From contig NZ_RCUX01000006.1 in the NCBI RefSeq assembly GCF_003667565.1, positions 62,001-126,000 of the forward strand: a stretch of DNA of 64,000 nucleotides, read 5' to 3'. This DNA is from Mycetocola tolaasinivorans. GTDB lineage: Bacteria; Actinomycetota; Actinomycetes; Actinomycetales; Microbacteriaceae. The notes beneath the pieces were generated by a model. It worked only from the letters and a program-made list of their open reading frames with translations. It ran no database searches and had not been told where the DNA came from. The translations under genes were made by a program, and so were the position numbers. Numbering within the stretch: the stretch's first letter is position 1; the number at the start of each line of letters is the position of its first letter. Shown here in pieces: positions 33,976 to 43,482 of this stretch.

Positions 33976-34452
33976 ATGAGCCTGACCATCGAAGAGGTGC
34001 CCTGGGTGCACCCGGATGCCGACCGGCTGCGCCGCGCCCAGCGGGCCGAGCTGCACGCTCGCTACGGCAGTGAGGACCACGAACCGGGCCATGAGCCCAG
34101 CGCGGCCGATGTGCCGGTGTTCCTCATCGCGCGTGATGAATCGGGGCGTGCGGTCGCGTGTGGTGGGCTACGCCCGCTGGATGACGACATCCTCGGCCCG
34201 GGACACATCGAAATCAAGCGCATGTTTGTGCTGCCGGATGCCCGCGGTTTGGGCGCATCGGTGGCCGTGCTGCGTCGCCTCGAGGAGCGCGCGGCCGAGC
34301 TGGGTGCATGCCGCCTGGTGCTCGAAACCGGCGAGCGTCAGCCCGATGCGATCCGCTTCTACACCCGCGAGGGGTACTCTCCGATTCCCGGTTTTGGCGA
34401 CTATGCGGGTGCACCGGAATCCGTGTGCTTCGGCCGAGACCTCGGCAACTAG
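33976..34452 (+). CDS. GNAT-family N-acetyltransferase
   Basis: 158 residues. The acetyl-CoA-binding motif A is IEIKRMFVLPDARGLGASVAVLRRLEERAAELG (~residues 78-110) and motif B is LVLETGERQPDAIRFYTREGYSPIPGFGDYAG. The pyrophosphate loop is R-G-L-G-A where Q/R-x-x-G-x-G/A is expected. ATG at 33976 follows GAAGGGAA; the earlier in-frame codon lies inside the operator. Probably induced when the divergent TetR protein is released. Confidence 0.9.
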   Translation: MSLTIEEVPWVHPDADRLRRAQRAELHARYGSEDHEPGHEPSAADVPVFLIARDESGRAVACGGLRPLDDDILGPGHIEIKRMFVLPDARGLGASVAVLRRLEERAAELGACRLVLETGERQPDAIRFYTREGYSPIPGFGDYAGAPESVCFGRDLGN

Positions 34453-34468
34453 CGCCCCGACCTCGGCC

Positions 34469-35038
34469 CTAGTCGTTGGCGCTGGGTGGGACGGTGTCCT
34501 CGGGAGAGACCGTAACCACCTCGATTCCCGGAGTCTGATGCAGGGCGAGGAACAGCTCGGGATCCGCCGCCACCACGATGGAATCCGGATAGGGGAGTGA
34601 CGCGAGGGCGAACCGCCCCGCGGAATCGTGGGCGAGGGTGGGCGGATATGAGCCCGCGGCAAACGCCGTGCCCGCCTCTATCGCGAGCAACGAACCGACC
34701 ACGGTTTCCCGGACGCCGGCCACCTCAACGCCGTGAAATCCATACCCCGCCCAGCGGTAGTACCGGATGCTTCGCGCATCGAGCGCTCCGCGAATTTCGG
34801 TGAGTGCGCGGGCGATCTCCGGCGTGAGTTCGCTGCGTGGGGGCGTTGCTGCCGAGCGCTCACCCTCGGTGAGCCCGGCATCCGCCACCTCGAACCAGTT
34901 GGCGTTGGCCGGGAGCTCCCGGCCCTCGGAGACCAGCGAGGCCCAGGTGCGCGGTTCGCCGGCGAGCCGCCAGGGAGAAAGGATGCGCGCCAGTCGGAGG
35001 CCACGGTGGGATTCGGGAATCAGGTCGAGGTATCTCAC
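34469..35038 (-). CDS. Hypothetical protein
   Basis: 189 residues, not recognised. Codon usage and composition look genuine, the start is GTG, and there is no signal peptide or membrane helix. The middle (EIARALTEIRGALDARSIRYYRWAGYGFHG) looks like a helix followed by a strand, and the C-terminal half is beta-rich (DSIVVAADPELFLALHQTPGIEVVTV). Convergent with the acetyltransferase 16 bp away. Confidence 0.7.
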   Translation of the reverse strand: MRYLDLIPESHRGLRLARILSPWRLAGEPRTWASLVSEGRELPANANWFEVADAGLTEGERSAATPPRSELTPEIARALTEIRGALDARSIRYYRWAGYGFHGVEVAGVRETVVGSLLAIEAGTAFAAGSYPPTLAHDSAGRFALASLPYPDSIVVAADPELFLALHQTPGIEVVTVSPEDTVPPSAND

Positions 35039-35246
35039 CGGGAGAAACCCCCGGCCGAGATCGCCGACTCGTGTCCAAACCCTGCGTGATTACTCATGCG
35101 TGCCTCTCCGGTCGAGTGTGGGGCAAAGCCTACTGTGTGTGGATGCTCAGCAGGTGAGTACGTAGAGATCGCAGACGCGAGTGGCAGACAACGGTCATGT
35201 CCGATTTTCGCTAGAAAGCCGCCCGCGGCCGTGGTGAACTGGTGTC

Positions 35247-36026
35247 ATGACACACGCCGCTGACTTCCGTTCCCTGCACGTCGACCCCGCACTCCTCCTC
35301 CTGCCCAACGCCTGGGATGGCACAGGTGCCCGCATCCTGGAGATCGCCGGAGCGCGTGCGATCGCCACCACGAGCGCGGGTATTTCCTGGGCGCGCGGCG
35401 CGCGTGACGGTGGGAAGCTGGATCGTGACCGAATGATCCAGACCCTGACCGAAATCGTGGCAACGGTGAGCGTTCCGGTCAGCGCGGACATCGAGGACGG
35501 CTTTGGTCCCGCGCCCACGCACGTCGCCGAAACTGTGCGCCTCGTCCTGGCCGCCGGCGCGGTGGGCATCAACATCGAGGACGGTGCGCGCACCCCGGCG
35601 GATACCGCTGAGCGCATCGCCGCGGCCCGCGCCGTCTCCACCGAGCTCTTCATCAACGCCCGCACCGACGTATTCCTGGGCGGCGACGGCAGCGTCGCGG
35701 ATCGCATCGCCGAAACCCTTCGCCGCGCTGCGATCTATCGTGCGGCCGGTGCCGACGGCATCTTTGTTCCCGGCGTCACCGATGCCGAGACCATCGCCGC
35801 GCTGGCCGCCGGAATCGACGGCCCGCTCAACGTCATGGTCGGCGCTGATACCCCGGAGCCCGGCGAACTCGCCCGGCTGGGGGTGGCGCGACTGAGCTCC
35901 GGATCGGCACTCGCACAGTCGGCATACGCCGGGCTGCGCCGCGACGCCGAGGGCTTCCTCTCGGCGGGAACCGCGCCGCGAAACCAACTGGCCTACGGCG
36001 AGCTGAACGCGATGATCGCACTGTGA
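35247..36026 (+). CDS. Isocitrate lyase/PEP-mutase family protein
   Basis: 259-residue TIM-barrel protein of the ICL/phosphoenolpyruvate-mutase superfamily. It shows LLPNAWDGTGARILEIAGARAIATTSAGISWARG (residues ~17-52), the Mg-binding PVSADIEDGFG (~83-93) and GINIEDGAR (~110-118), and FINARTDVFLGG (~134). The Cys-bearing KKCGH motif of isocitrate/2-methylisocitrate lyase is absent, so lyase activity on those substrates is unlikely; the family also has oxaloacetate decarboxylase and PEP-phosphonomutase-like members. Its TGA stop overlaps the next GTG by four bases. Confidence 0.9.
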   Translation: MTHAADFRSLHVDPALLLLPNAWDGTGARILEIAGARAIATTSAGISWARGARDGGKLDRDRMIQTLTEIVATVSVPVSADIEDGFGPAPTHVAETVRLVLAAGAVGINIEDGARTPADTAERIAAARAVSTELFINARTDVFLGGDGSVADRIAETLRRAAIYRAAGADGIFVPGVTDAETIAALAAGIDGPLNVMVGADTPEPGELARLGVARLSSGSALAQSAYAGLRRDAEGFLSAGTAPRNQLAYGELNAMIAL

Positions 36027-37639
36027 GCACAGGGGACGCCGTGGTGAATGATGAAGTGCGCGCCGTATGTCGCCCGGGCGACCCGGGCTTCGCCGAGCAG
36101 TACCGCGCGATCGACGCGCGCGATACCCGCTTCGACGGCCAGTTCTACACCGCGGTGTCCTCCACCGGTATCTACTGCCGCCCCTCCTGCCCGGCCCGAA
36201 CCCCGGCCGAGCGCTATGTGAGCTTTTATCGATCCTCCGCGGCCGCACAGGTGGCCGGATACCGGGCGTGCAAGCGTTGCCTGCCCGAGGCGGTGCCCGG
36301 AACCCCGGAGTGGAACCTGCGCGGTGACGTCGCCGGGAGGGCGATGCGCCTGATCGGCGACGGCCAGGTGGATCGCGCGGGGGTCGAGGGGCTGTCGGAG
36401 CGACTCGGCTACACCCCGCGGCACCTGCGCCGAATCCTCACCGAGCAGCTCGGGGCGGGCCCGCTCGCCCTGGCCCGTGCCCGCCGGGCGCACACCGCTC
36501 GGGCCCTACTCGTTGATACCGATCTCGATGCGGCCCAGGTTGCGTTCGCCGCGGGTTTCGGTTCGATTCGGCAGTTCAACGACACCATTCTTGAGGTGTT
36601 CGCAATGACGCCGCTGGACATCCGCGCCCGTGCAAAACCGGCGGCTCGTGTGCCGCGATCGGGTGCTCGCCCCCTGATTGACCTTCAGCTTCCCGTGCGT
36701 CAGCCCTACGACGCCCCCGGGGTTTTTGCGTTCCTCGCTAGCCGCGCGATCGAGGGCGTGGAGAGCGTGGGTAGTGCCGAGGGTGAGCCGCTGCGATACG
36801 CTCGCACGCTCAGACTGCCGGGCGGCCCGGCCGCTATCGAGGTGCATGCCGAAAACGGAATACGAGACTGGACGCTGCGCGCACGCATCGAGCTGAGCGC
36901 GCTGGCTGACGTGGGAACGGCGGTGTCGCGGGTGCGCAGGCTCCTCGATCTGGATGCCGACCCGCTGGCCGTGGATCACGCGCTGCGCCTCGATCAGGCC
37001 CTTGCCCCGCGCGTCTCGGCGACCCCAGGAATCCGGGTGCCGGGTGCGGTCGATTCTCACGAGATCGTCATCCGTGCCCTGATTGGCCAGCAGATCTCGG
37101 TGGCGGCGGCCCGCACCCACCTCGGGCGACTCGCCGCCGGTCTGGGCACGCCCTATGCGTCGGCATTCGAGGGTCTCACCCGGCTCTTTCCCGAACCCGG
37201 CACCCTCGCCGAGGGAATCCCAAACCCGGATGCGGATGCACCGCGCGACCCCGAGCGGATCCTGCGTCTGCCGGATCGCCAGGTGCGCACCGTGCGCGAT
37301 ACCGCCGCCGCCCTCGCGAGCGGTGAACTCACCGTCCATCTGGGGCAGGACACCCACGAGCTGCGGGCGGCCCTCGAGGCGCGACCCGGAATCGGGCCGT
37401 GGACGGCGAGCTACATCGCGATGCGGGTACTCGGCGACCCGGACGCCTGGCTCCCGGGCGATGTCGCGCTGCTGGCCGGTGCCCGCGCGCTGGGGATTCT
37501 TGCTGACCTCGCGGGGTCGGAGCCCGCGGTCAAGCCGGCAACGCGTGCGATGCAACATCGCACCCTGGAAAGCCGTGCCGCCGACTGGGCGCCGTGGCGC
37601 TCCTACGCGGCGATGCACCTCTGGCGCGCGGCCTCCTAG
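36023..37639 (+). CDS. Ada-AlkA fusion: methyl sensor and 3-methyladenine glycosylase
   Basis: 538 residues. The N-terminal Ada zinc/methyl-acceptor domain has its four cysteines (C52, C56, C83, C86), where one accepts a methyl group from phosphotriesters. An AraC HTH follows (~residues 105-190: VEGLSERLGYTPRHLRRILTEQLG, AQVAFAAGFGSIRQFNDTILEVF). The C-terminal HhH-GPD glycosylase domain contains RPGIGPWTASYIAMRVLG and the catalytic Asp in LPGDVAL (~residues 455-485). It both senses alkylation and removes alkylated bases. GTG start coupled (GTGA) to the ICL/PEPM-like gene. Confidence 0.95.
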   Translation: MSTGDAVVNDEVRAVCRPGDPGFAEQYRAIDARDTRFDGQFYTAVSSTGIYCRPSCPARTPAERYVSFYRSSAAAQVAGYRACKRCLPEAVPGTPEWNLRGDVAGRAMRLIGDGQVDRAGVEGLSERLGYTPRHLRRILTEQLGAGPLALARARRAHTARALLVDTDLDAAQVAFAAGFGSIRQFNDTILEVFAMTPLDIRARAKPAARVPRSGARPLIDLQLPVRQPYDAPGVFAFLASRAIEGVESVGSAEGEPLRYARTLRLPGGPAAIEVHAENGIRDWTLRARIELSALADVGTAVSRVRRLLDLDADPLAVDHALRLDQALAPRVSATPGIRVPGAVDSHEIVIRALIGQQISVAAARTHLGRLAAGLGTPYASAFEGLTRLFPEPGTLAEGIPNPDADAPRDPERILRLPDRQVRTVRDTAAALASGELTVHLGQDTHELRAALEARPGIGPWTASYIAMRVLGDPDAWLPGDVALLAGARALGILADLAGSEPAVKPATRAMQHRTLESRAADWAPWRSYAAMHLWRAAS

Positions 37640-37648
37640 ACTGGGGGC

Positions 37649-38020
37649 ATGGACTGGACCGGAGAGCTGCGCCGCCGCACACTTATCGATACCGGCGAGG
37701 GCGACGGTGAGCTCACCGAGTACAACTGCGTGCTGTTTCCCGGTGAGGAGAACGAGCTCACGATCCAGGCGTATGCGCCGAGTCTTGATGAGCTGAGCCG
37801 GTTTGTGCTGCCCGAGATCCGGGATTTTCTCGCGGGTCTCGACGAGCTCACCGCACACCGGGATGAGCTGGACGCCGATCCGGCCCAGGTTATTCACTAT
37901 CGCGGGCGCGTGGGCATCGTCTGGTGGTCACGGCAGATGAACAACGAGTTCGTGGCCTGCTACGGCCGCGAAAACGACGACTGGCGCTTTCTCGGCTACG
38001 ACGACATTTTCGACCTCTAG
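37649..38020 (+). CDS. Hypothetical acidic protein
   Basis: 123 residues, about 20% Asp/Glu, not recognised. It starts 9 bp after the Ada-AlkA stop, but has its own TAGACT box exactly 6 nt before the ATG, so a separate leaderless transcript is likely. The C-terminal segment YRGRVGIVWWSRQMNNEFVACYGRENDDWRFLGYDD has the look of a small mixed alpha/beta immunity-like or SMI1-like fold, but that is only an impression. Confidence 0.7.
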   Translation: MDWTGELRRRTLIDTGEGDGELTEYNCVLFPGEENELTIQAYAPSLDELSRFVLPEIRDFLAGLDELTAHRDELDADPAQVIHYRGRVGIVWWSRQMNNEFVACYGRENDDWRFLGYDDIFDL

Positions 38021-38023
38021 TGG

Positions 38024-38962
38024 CTAGCCGAGCTTGAGGAGCGCTCGCGCCAGCGAGCGATCGGTGACCAGGGTATCGCCGAGGCCGCCTAGCTTTGCCG
38101 CATGCACGGCATCAGCCTTGTGGGCACCGGCGGCCACCAGAATCAGGTGGGGGATGCGCACGAGCCCCGCATAGTCCAGCGCGATCGCGCGCTTTTCCAG
38201 ATCGGGCACGAGGATTCCCTCGCGGGTCAGCGGCGAGGCGAGCACCTCGGTGACCACACCCATCTGGGTTAGCCGGTCACGATCGGCCGGCGCCAGCGCA
38301 TCACGCATCTGTGAGTCCGCGGGTTGCCAACTGCCCACCGCGGCGGCCGCCACGGTGATCTCGCTGAATCGCTGCGTGGCCGACTGAACGCCGGGCTGGG
38401 AGCGCAGGCCCGCGGCAGTGGCCTCATCGGGCACGATGAGTGGCACGAAGAGCGGGTAGGCGCGGCCGCCACCCACCTCGCTCACCCGACGCACCAGCTC
38501 GAGGGAGTTTTCGCTTACGGAACCAACCATGCCACCGAGCTGCACCACGGTGCAGGCGGCGAGATCCACGAGTTCGCGCGCCATCGCGCTCATCGTTCGA
38601 CCCCAACCGATCCCCAGAACGTCCCGATCAGTGACGGTTTCGCTGAGCAGCTGTGCGGCGGCGGTGCCCACCCGCTGACGCAGCGCGGTGGGGTTGTTTT
38701 CGTCTTCCGGGGCGTCGATCACGATGACCTGACGGTAGCCAAACCGCTTGCGGATCAGCTCGGCGAGCTCGAGATTGTGGGAGAGCGGGGCGGTGATGGT
38801 GAAGCGCACGATGTTGTTGGCCACCGCGTAGTCCAGGAGTCGCGCGACCCGAAACCGGGAGATGCTGAGATCTTCGGCGATCTGCAGCTTGGAGTCGCCG
38901 TCCACATAGAATCTGCGCGCTACCGTCGCCGCGAGGATTCCAGAGTCGGGGGATGCCGTCAT
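38024..38962 (-). CDS. SorC-family sugar-binding regulator
   Basis: 312 residues. The N-terminal HTH is at ~residues 12-50 (ARRFYVDGDSKLQIAEDLSISRFRVARLLDYA). The SorC sugar-phosphate-binding domain follows with GIGWGRTMSAMA (~115) and LGGMVGS (~140). Members usually repress a sugar operon until a phosphosugar binds. It is divergent from the SIS-kinase-ABC operon, which it surely controls; the palindrome GCTCATATGAGC lies between. Confidence 0.93.
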   Translation of the reverse strand: MTASPDSGILAATVARRFYVDGDSKLQIAEDLSISRFRVARLLDYAVANNIVRFTITAPLSHNLELAELIRKRFGYRQVIVIDAPEDENNPTALRQRVGTAAAQLLSETVTDRDVLGIGWGRTMSAMARELVDLAACTVVQLGGMVGSVSENSLELVRRVSEVGGGRAYPLFVPLIVPDEATAAGLRSQPGVQSATQRFSEITVAAAAVGSWQPADSQMRDALAPADRDRLTQMGVVTEVLASPLTREGILVPDLEKRAIALDYAGLVRIPHLILVAAGAHKADAVHAAKLGGLGDTLVTDRSLARALLKLG

Positions 38963-39042
38963 GTTGAGCCCTCTGCGTTGTGGGTGGGGATGCCCGGTTC
39001 GGGCGGTGGTTCTTCCGAAGTATAGTCACAAAATCGAGATTT

Positions 39043-39054
39043 GCTCATATGAGC
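39043..39054. promoter_or_regulatory. Operator palindrome GCTCATATGAGC
   Basis: A perfect 12-bp palindrome in the SorC/SIS intergenic region; a second 8-bp palindrome TGTGCACA follows at 39070-39077. Probably the SorC operator. Confidence 0.65.
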
Positions 39055-39144
39055 GGGGTATTTGACGAATGTGCACACCGGGGTGATACTCGAATCAACC
39101 GGTCGAGGCAGACCGGGATGTCGCCCCCGGACAAAGGAAACTCA

Positions 39145-39801
39145 GTGTCGAACCCTTCAGCTCTCGTGATCAACGCCGCACGCGCCTTTATCGAAGAGGA
39201 GAGCAGCGCCGTCCACGACATCGCGGATCAGATCGATGAGACCTTCGTTCGTGTCGCCGATCTCGTACTGCGCGGGACCGGCAAGGTCGTGATCACCGGC
39301 GCCGGAACGAGCGGGTTCATCGCCCGCCGTGCCGCCCACCTGTTCTCCGTCTCGGGAACCCCGGCATTCTTCCTCAACCCCACCGACGGTCTGCACGGCT
39401 CGATGGGGGTGCTCGAACCCGATGACATCCTGATCGCGATGTCGAAGGGCGGCGGAAGCTCCGAGGTTAATGAGCTCGTCGATCGCTCACGCACAAACGG
39501 CGTGACCGTGGTCGCCCTCACCTGCGCCCCCGAGTCTCGTCTGGGTACCTCGGCGGACATCACCGTGGCGCTGCGCGAGTTCCCGAGCGCGGATCCCGGC
39601 GCACTGATCGCGATGGGCAGCACGCTCGCGCACGGCTCCTGGCTGGATGCCCTCGCCCTCGTGATCATGCGCGCTCGCGGCTTCGAATGGGAGCGCGTGC
39701 ACTACATCCACCCCGGTGGGGCCGTCGGCCAGCTGAGCACACTGCCCGAGCAGGTGGCACCGCTCGAGATCCCCACGTTTGAGAGCGAGCCCCGCTCGTG
39801 A
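39145..39801 (+). CDS. SIS-domain phosphosugar isomerase
   Basis: 218 residues, a single SIS domain resembling the catalytic half of arabinose-5-phosphate isomerases (KdsD/GutQ) without their CBS pair: GTGKVVITGAGTSGFIARRAAHLFSVSGTPAFFLNP (~residues 48-83), then HGSMGVLEPDDILIAMSKGGGSSE. It should interconvert an aldose phosphate and a ketose phosphate. GTG at 39145 is chosen for its AAAGGAAA site; an in-frame ATG at 39118 lacks one. Stop overlaps the kinase GTG by four bases. Confidence 0.9.
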   Translation: MSNPSALVINAARAFIEEESSAVHDIADQIDETFVRVADLVLRGTGKVVITGAGTSGFIARRAAHLFSVSGTPAFFLNPTDGLHGSMGVLEPDDILIAMSKGGGSSEVNELVDRSRTNGVTVVALTCAPESRLGTSADITVALREFPSADPGALIAMGSTLAHGSWLDALALVIMRARGFEWERVHYIHPGGAVGQLSTLPEQVAPLEIPTFESEPRS

Positions 39802-41312
39802 GCCCCCGCATCGATTCGCTCGCTCCGGCCGAGCGCGCCCGCGTCGTGGCCGGTGTGGATACCTCGACCCAGTCCACCACCGTAGTGCTCCGTGACGCGG
39901 AATCCGGCGCGGTTCTTACCAGTGCGAGCGCTCCGCACCCCGCAACCTTTCCTCCGCTGAGCGAGCAGGACCCCGCCGCGTGGTGGGACGCCCTGGTACT
40001 CGCATTCTCACGGGCTCGCGAGGCCGCCGGGGTGGACCCCGAGCAGATCGTTGCGGTGAGCGTGGCCGGGCAGTGCCACGGACTCGTCGCTCTCGACTCC
40101 GCCGGTGCGGTGATTCGCCCGGCGAAGCTCTGGAACGACACCACCTCGGCCCCCGATGCCGAACACCTGCGGGAACTCCTGGCACCGAGTGAGTGGATCA
40201 CCCGCACCGGCACGGTGGTCAACGCGGCGTTCACGATTTCCAAGATCGCCTGGTTCAAGCGCACCGAACCCGCCGCCTACGCGCGGTTGGCCACGGTGCT
40301 GCTCCCTCACGACTGGATCACCTTTCGCCTGACCGGTGCGTTCGTTACCGACCGGAGCGAAGCCAGCGGAACCGGCTACTTTGATGCCCAGAGAAACGTC
40401 TACGACTACGATCTGCTGGCCCTCGTAGATGCCGAACGTGACTGGACCACCGCCCTCCCCGCGGTGCTTGGCCCCGAGCAGCTCGCCGGAACGGTTACTC
40501 CTGAAGCCGCACTGGCTCTGGGAATCTCCCCGCTCGCGGTGGTTGGTCCCGGCGCGGGCGATCAGCACGCTGGTGCGGTAGGTCTGGGCGCCCGACCCGG
40601 CGACGCCGTCGTGGTGCTTGGCACCTCGGGCGTCGTCTACACCGTGACCGAGGACCCTGCCACCGAAGCCGAGGGAATCGTCAATCGCGTCGCCGATGCG
40701 GCCGGAGGTTTCCAGCCGCTCATCTGCACGCTGAACGCCGCGAAGGTTACCGACACCGTCGCCCGCATTCTCGGTGTCGATCATGATGAGCTCGGCCGGC
40801 TCGCCCTCGAGTCTCGTCGCCGTGAGGACCGGGCGGTGTTTGCCACCTACCTCGACGGTGAGCGAACGCCCGATCTCCCCAACGCCCGCGGTGTGCTCTC
40901 CGGCATTGACGCGGAACTGGACCGGGGCGAGTTTGCCCTGGCCGCCTACGAGGGCGTCATCTTCGGCCTCGTGCGCGGGATGCGCCGGATCGAGCGGCTC
41001 GGGATCAACCTCGGCGAGAGGCTGATCGTGATCGGGGGAGGCGCGGCCTCCCCGGCCTACCGACAGGTGCTCGCCGATCTCACCGGCCGCCCCGTGCTCC
41101 TCCCGGATGAGCGCGAGGTAGTGGGGATGGGGGCCGCGGTGCAGGCCGCCGCGGTGCTCCACGGAACCACGATTGCCGCGCAACGCGAGCGCTGGGCCCC
41201 CGGACTGCACGAAGCAGCCCTTCCGCGACCGGATTCCACGCTCGATGCGGTCTGGAACCGCTACCTCACCACCGCCGACTGGCGCGGTGCCGACCGCCCC
41301 GCAACCGCGTAG
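39798..41312 (+). CDS. FGGY-family kinase, xylulokinase-like
   Basis: 504 residues in two actin-like domains. Typical XylB landmarks: GVDTSTQSTTVVL (~residue 16), AVSVAGQCHGLVALD (~76-90), LWNDTT (~112), GPGAGDQHAGAVGLGARPGD (~252-271), VLGTSGVVYTV and YLDGERTPDLPNARGVLSGI (~350-370), then IGGGAASPAYRQVLADLTGRPV. It phosphorylates a pentulose or similar keto-sugar with ATP. Coupled to the SIS gene (GTGA). Xylulose itself is not certain because no xylose isomerase or polyol dehydrogenase accompanies it. Confidence 0.93.
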   Translation: MSPRIDSLAPAERARVVAGVDTSTQSTTVVLRDAESGAVLTSASAPHPATFPPLSEQDPAAWWDALVLAFSRAREAAGVDPEQIVAVSVAGQCHGLVALDSAGAVIRPAKLWNDTTSAPDAEHLRELLAPSEWITRTGTVVNAAFTISKIAWFKRTEPAAYARLATVLLPHDWITFRLTGAFVTDRSEASGTGYFDAQRNVYDYDLLALVDAERDWTTALPAVLGPEQLAGTVTPEAALALGISPLAVVGPGAGDQHAGAVGLGARPGDAVVVLGTSGVVYTVTEDPATEAEGIVNRVADAAGGFQPLICTLNAAKVTDTVARILGVDHDELGRLALESRRREDRAVFATYLDGERTPDLPNARGVLSGIDAELDRGEFALAAYEGVIFGLVRGMRRIERLGINLGERLIVIGGGAASPAYRQVLADLTGRPVLLPDEREVVGMGAAVQAAAVLHGTTIAAQRERWAPGLHEAALPRPDSTLDAVWNRYLTTADWRGADRPATA

Positions 41313-41366
41313 GCCCTCCCCACTTTCCCCCTCCCCACCCATCCGAACAGCGAGGTTCACTCACTC

Positions 41367-42437
41367 ATGAAGAAGCGCAAACTCCCCGAGGAAACAGGGA
41401 TTTTTGTTGTGCTCATTGCCGTGGTTGCGGTTCTGAGCATCCTGTCCCCGTCCTTCCGCACGCTCGATAATGGCCTGGTACTCCTGGTCAACGGAACCGT
41501 AATTGCGTTCCTTGCTCTCGGCCAGACCTTCGTGCTGCTCACCGGCGGCATCGACCTCTCCACCGGCGCGAACGTCGCCATGACCGGCGTCATCGCGGCC
41601 CTCCTCATGCAGGGTGGGCTGCCCTGGTTCCTCGCGGCGGTGATCGCCGTGGGCGCGGGAGTCGTGCTCGGTCTGGTCAACGGATTCCTCGTGCACTACG
41701 TTCGGATTCCCGCGTTTATCGCGACGTTCTCCACCCAGGGTGTGGCGCTGGCCATCCCGCTGATCATCACCGGTGCCAACTCGGTCTCGGTCAAGGATGC
41801 GGGCTTCTCCTGGATCGGCCAGGGCAAGATCGCCGGCCTTCCCGTCGCCGTGCTCCTTCTCCTGGTGGCCGCGGTGATCGCGGGAGTCTTCCTCGCGAAG
41901 ACCCGTCCGGGTGTGCACCTGTACGCGATGGGGGGAAACAAGTCCGCCGCGCGTCTGGCCGGCGTGAACGTGGCCCGCACCACGATCATGGCCTATGCAA
42001 TCAGCGGTTTCTGTGGCGGTATGGGTGGCCTGATCGCCACCTCACGCCTCATGGTGGGGTTCCCCGCCACCGGTACCGGAAATGAGCTCTTCTACTCGAT
42101 CGCCGCCGCGGTGGTCGGTGGTATCTCGCTCTTCGGCGGCATCGGTACCATCCTCGGCGCGATGATCGGTGCGGTCCTGATCGCCGTGGTCAGCAACGGC
42201 ATGAACGTCCTGAACGTACAGAGCTACTGGCAGTCTCTCGTCATCGGCCTGATCATCCTCGCGGGTGTGGCCTTCGATACCTATCGTCGAGCGCGGGCCG
42301 GAAAGCCGGTGTTCACGCTGCGCCGTGGCGGTGGATCCGGCCCGGATTCCCCCGCCGGGGCACCGGTCGAACTCCCCGCATCGGTGCGCTCCGCAGACAC
42401 CCCGGTGGCGGGTTCCCCCACCCGCGGCACCGCATAG
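41367..42437 (+). CDS. Sugar ABC transporter permease, RbsC-like
   Basis: 356 residues with eight to ten membrane helices and the RbsC signature (VVLVNGTVIAFLALGQTFVLLTGGIDLSTGANVAMTGV; later YAMGGNKSAARLAGVNVARTTIMAYAISGFCGGMGGLI). It forms the membrane pore for sugar import with the ATPase and lipoprotein encoded next. The C-terminal ~45 residues after the last helix are a Pro/Gly-rich tail longer than in E. coli RbsC. Confidence 0.95.
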   Translation: MKKRKLPEETGIFVVLIAVVAVLSILSPSFRTLDNGLVLLVNGTVIAFLALGQTFVLLTGGIDLSTGANVAMTGVIAALLMQGGLPWFLAAVIAVGAGVVLGLVNGFLVHYVRIPAFIATFSTQGVALAIPLIITGANSVSVKDAGFSWIGQGKIAGLPVAVLLLLVAAVIAGVFLAKTRPGVHLYAMGGNKSAARLAGVNVARTTIMAYAISGFCGGMGGLIATSRLMVGFPATGTGNELFYSIAAAVVGGISLFGGIGTILGAMIGAVLIAVVSNGMNVLNVQSYWQSLVIGLIILAGVAFDTYRRARAGKPVFTLRRGGGSGPDSPAGAPVELPASVRSADTPVAGSPTRGTA

Positions 42438-42477
42438 TTTTTCCCCTCCACAGCACATCCATTTGAAAGGCAGATCA

Positions 42478-43482
42478 ATGAAGATTCGTTCCCGCGCAGC
42501 CCTGGCAGCCCTTGCCGGTGGCGCACTCGTCCTGGCGCTGAGCGCCTGCTCGAACCCCGCCACCGATAACGCCGGTGGTGCCGGTGAGTCCGGTGGCCTC
42601 CCCGCAAACTGCTCCACCGACAACCCCACGATCGGTGTGGCCCTCCCCAACACGGTCAACCCCTACTACGTCGCCATGCAGGACTCCTTCAAGGCCCACG
42701 GTAAGGAACTGGGGTACGACGTGAAGGTCGCCATCGCCAATGACAGCGACTCGACCCAGCTCTCCCAGATCGACGGCTTCGTGCAGCAGAAGGTGTGCGC
42801 CGTAGTTCTGAACGCGGTCAACTCGGGCCCGGGTGCCGCAAGCGTGAAGGCGCTGAACGCGGCAAACATTCCTGTGATCACCGTGAACGTCACGATCTCT
42901 GAGGACGACCTGAAGACCCAGAACGCCTCCTTCCTGCAGTACGTCGGCGCCGACCAGGTGGCCGGCGGAACCCAGATGGGTGAGCAGGCTCTGAAGGACC
43001 TGGGCGCCGACAGCAAGATCGTCGCGGGAATCATCGGTAACCCCGACCAGATCCCCACCAACCTGCGCGACAAGGGCTTCACCGAGGCCATTAGCAAGAA
43101 CCCCAACGCCAAGGTTGTGCAGACCGTCAACGGCAAGATCGACCCGAACATCAGCCTCCAGGTCACCGGAGACATGCTGCAGGGTAACCCCGACATCAAC
43201 GTGATCTTCGCCGATGCCGGCCCCCACGCGGTGGGAGCGCTGCAGGCCATTGGCCAGCAGGGCAAGTCCGACAAGATCAAGGTCTACGCATTCTGTGCCG
43301 CGGACACCGCTCTGACCTCGACCTACGCCGGTTGCGCTGCTCAGGAGCCCGCGAACTACGCAAAGATCGCGCTCGACAACCTCAAGAAGCACCTGGCCGG
43401 GGAGTCGATTGAGAACGAAGTACTGGAACCCCTGAAGGTCTTCGTCACCGGTCAGACCCCCGGTGCTGGCGAGGTTGGCTAG
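42478..43482 (+). CDS. Sugar ABC transporter binding lipoprotein, RbsB-like
   Basis: 334 residues. A signal peptide ends in the lipobox LALSAC with lipid-anchored Cys24. The periplasmic-binding-protein type 1 fold follows (PTIGVALPNTVNPYYVAMQDSFKAHGKELGYDV; DGFVQQKVCAVVLNAVNSG; VFADAGPHAVGALQAIG). The extra cysteines near residues 300-310 (FCAADTALTSTYAGCAA) may form a disulphide. ATG at 42478 has GAAAGG upstream. Substrate is presumably the sugar handled by the linked kinase and isomerase. Confidence 0.95.
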   Translation: MKIRSRAALAALAGGALVLALSACSNPATDNAGGAGESGGLPANCSTDNPTIGVALPNTVNPYYVAMQDSFKAHGKELGYDVKVAIANDSDSTQLSQIDGFVQQKVCAVVLNAVNSGPGAASVKALNAANIPVITVNVTISEDDLKTQNASFLQYVGADQVAGGTQMGEQALKDLGADSKIVAGIIGNPDQIPTNLRDKGFTEAISKNPNAKVVQTVNGKIDPNISLQVTGDMLQGNPDINVIFADAGPHAVGALQAIGQQGKSDKIKVYAFCAADTALTSTYAGCAAQEPANYAKIALDNLKKHLAGESIENEVLEPLKVFVTGQTPGAGEVG

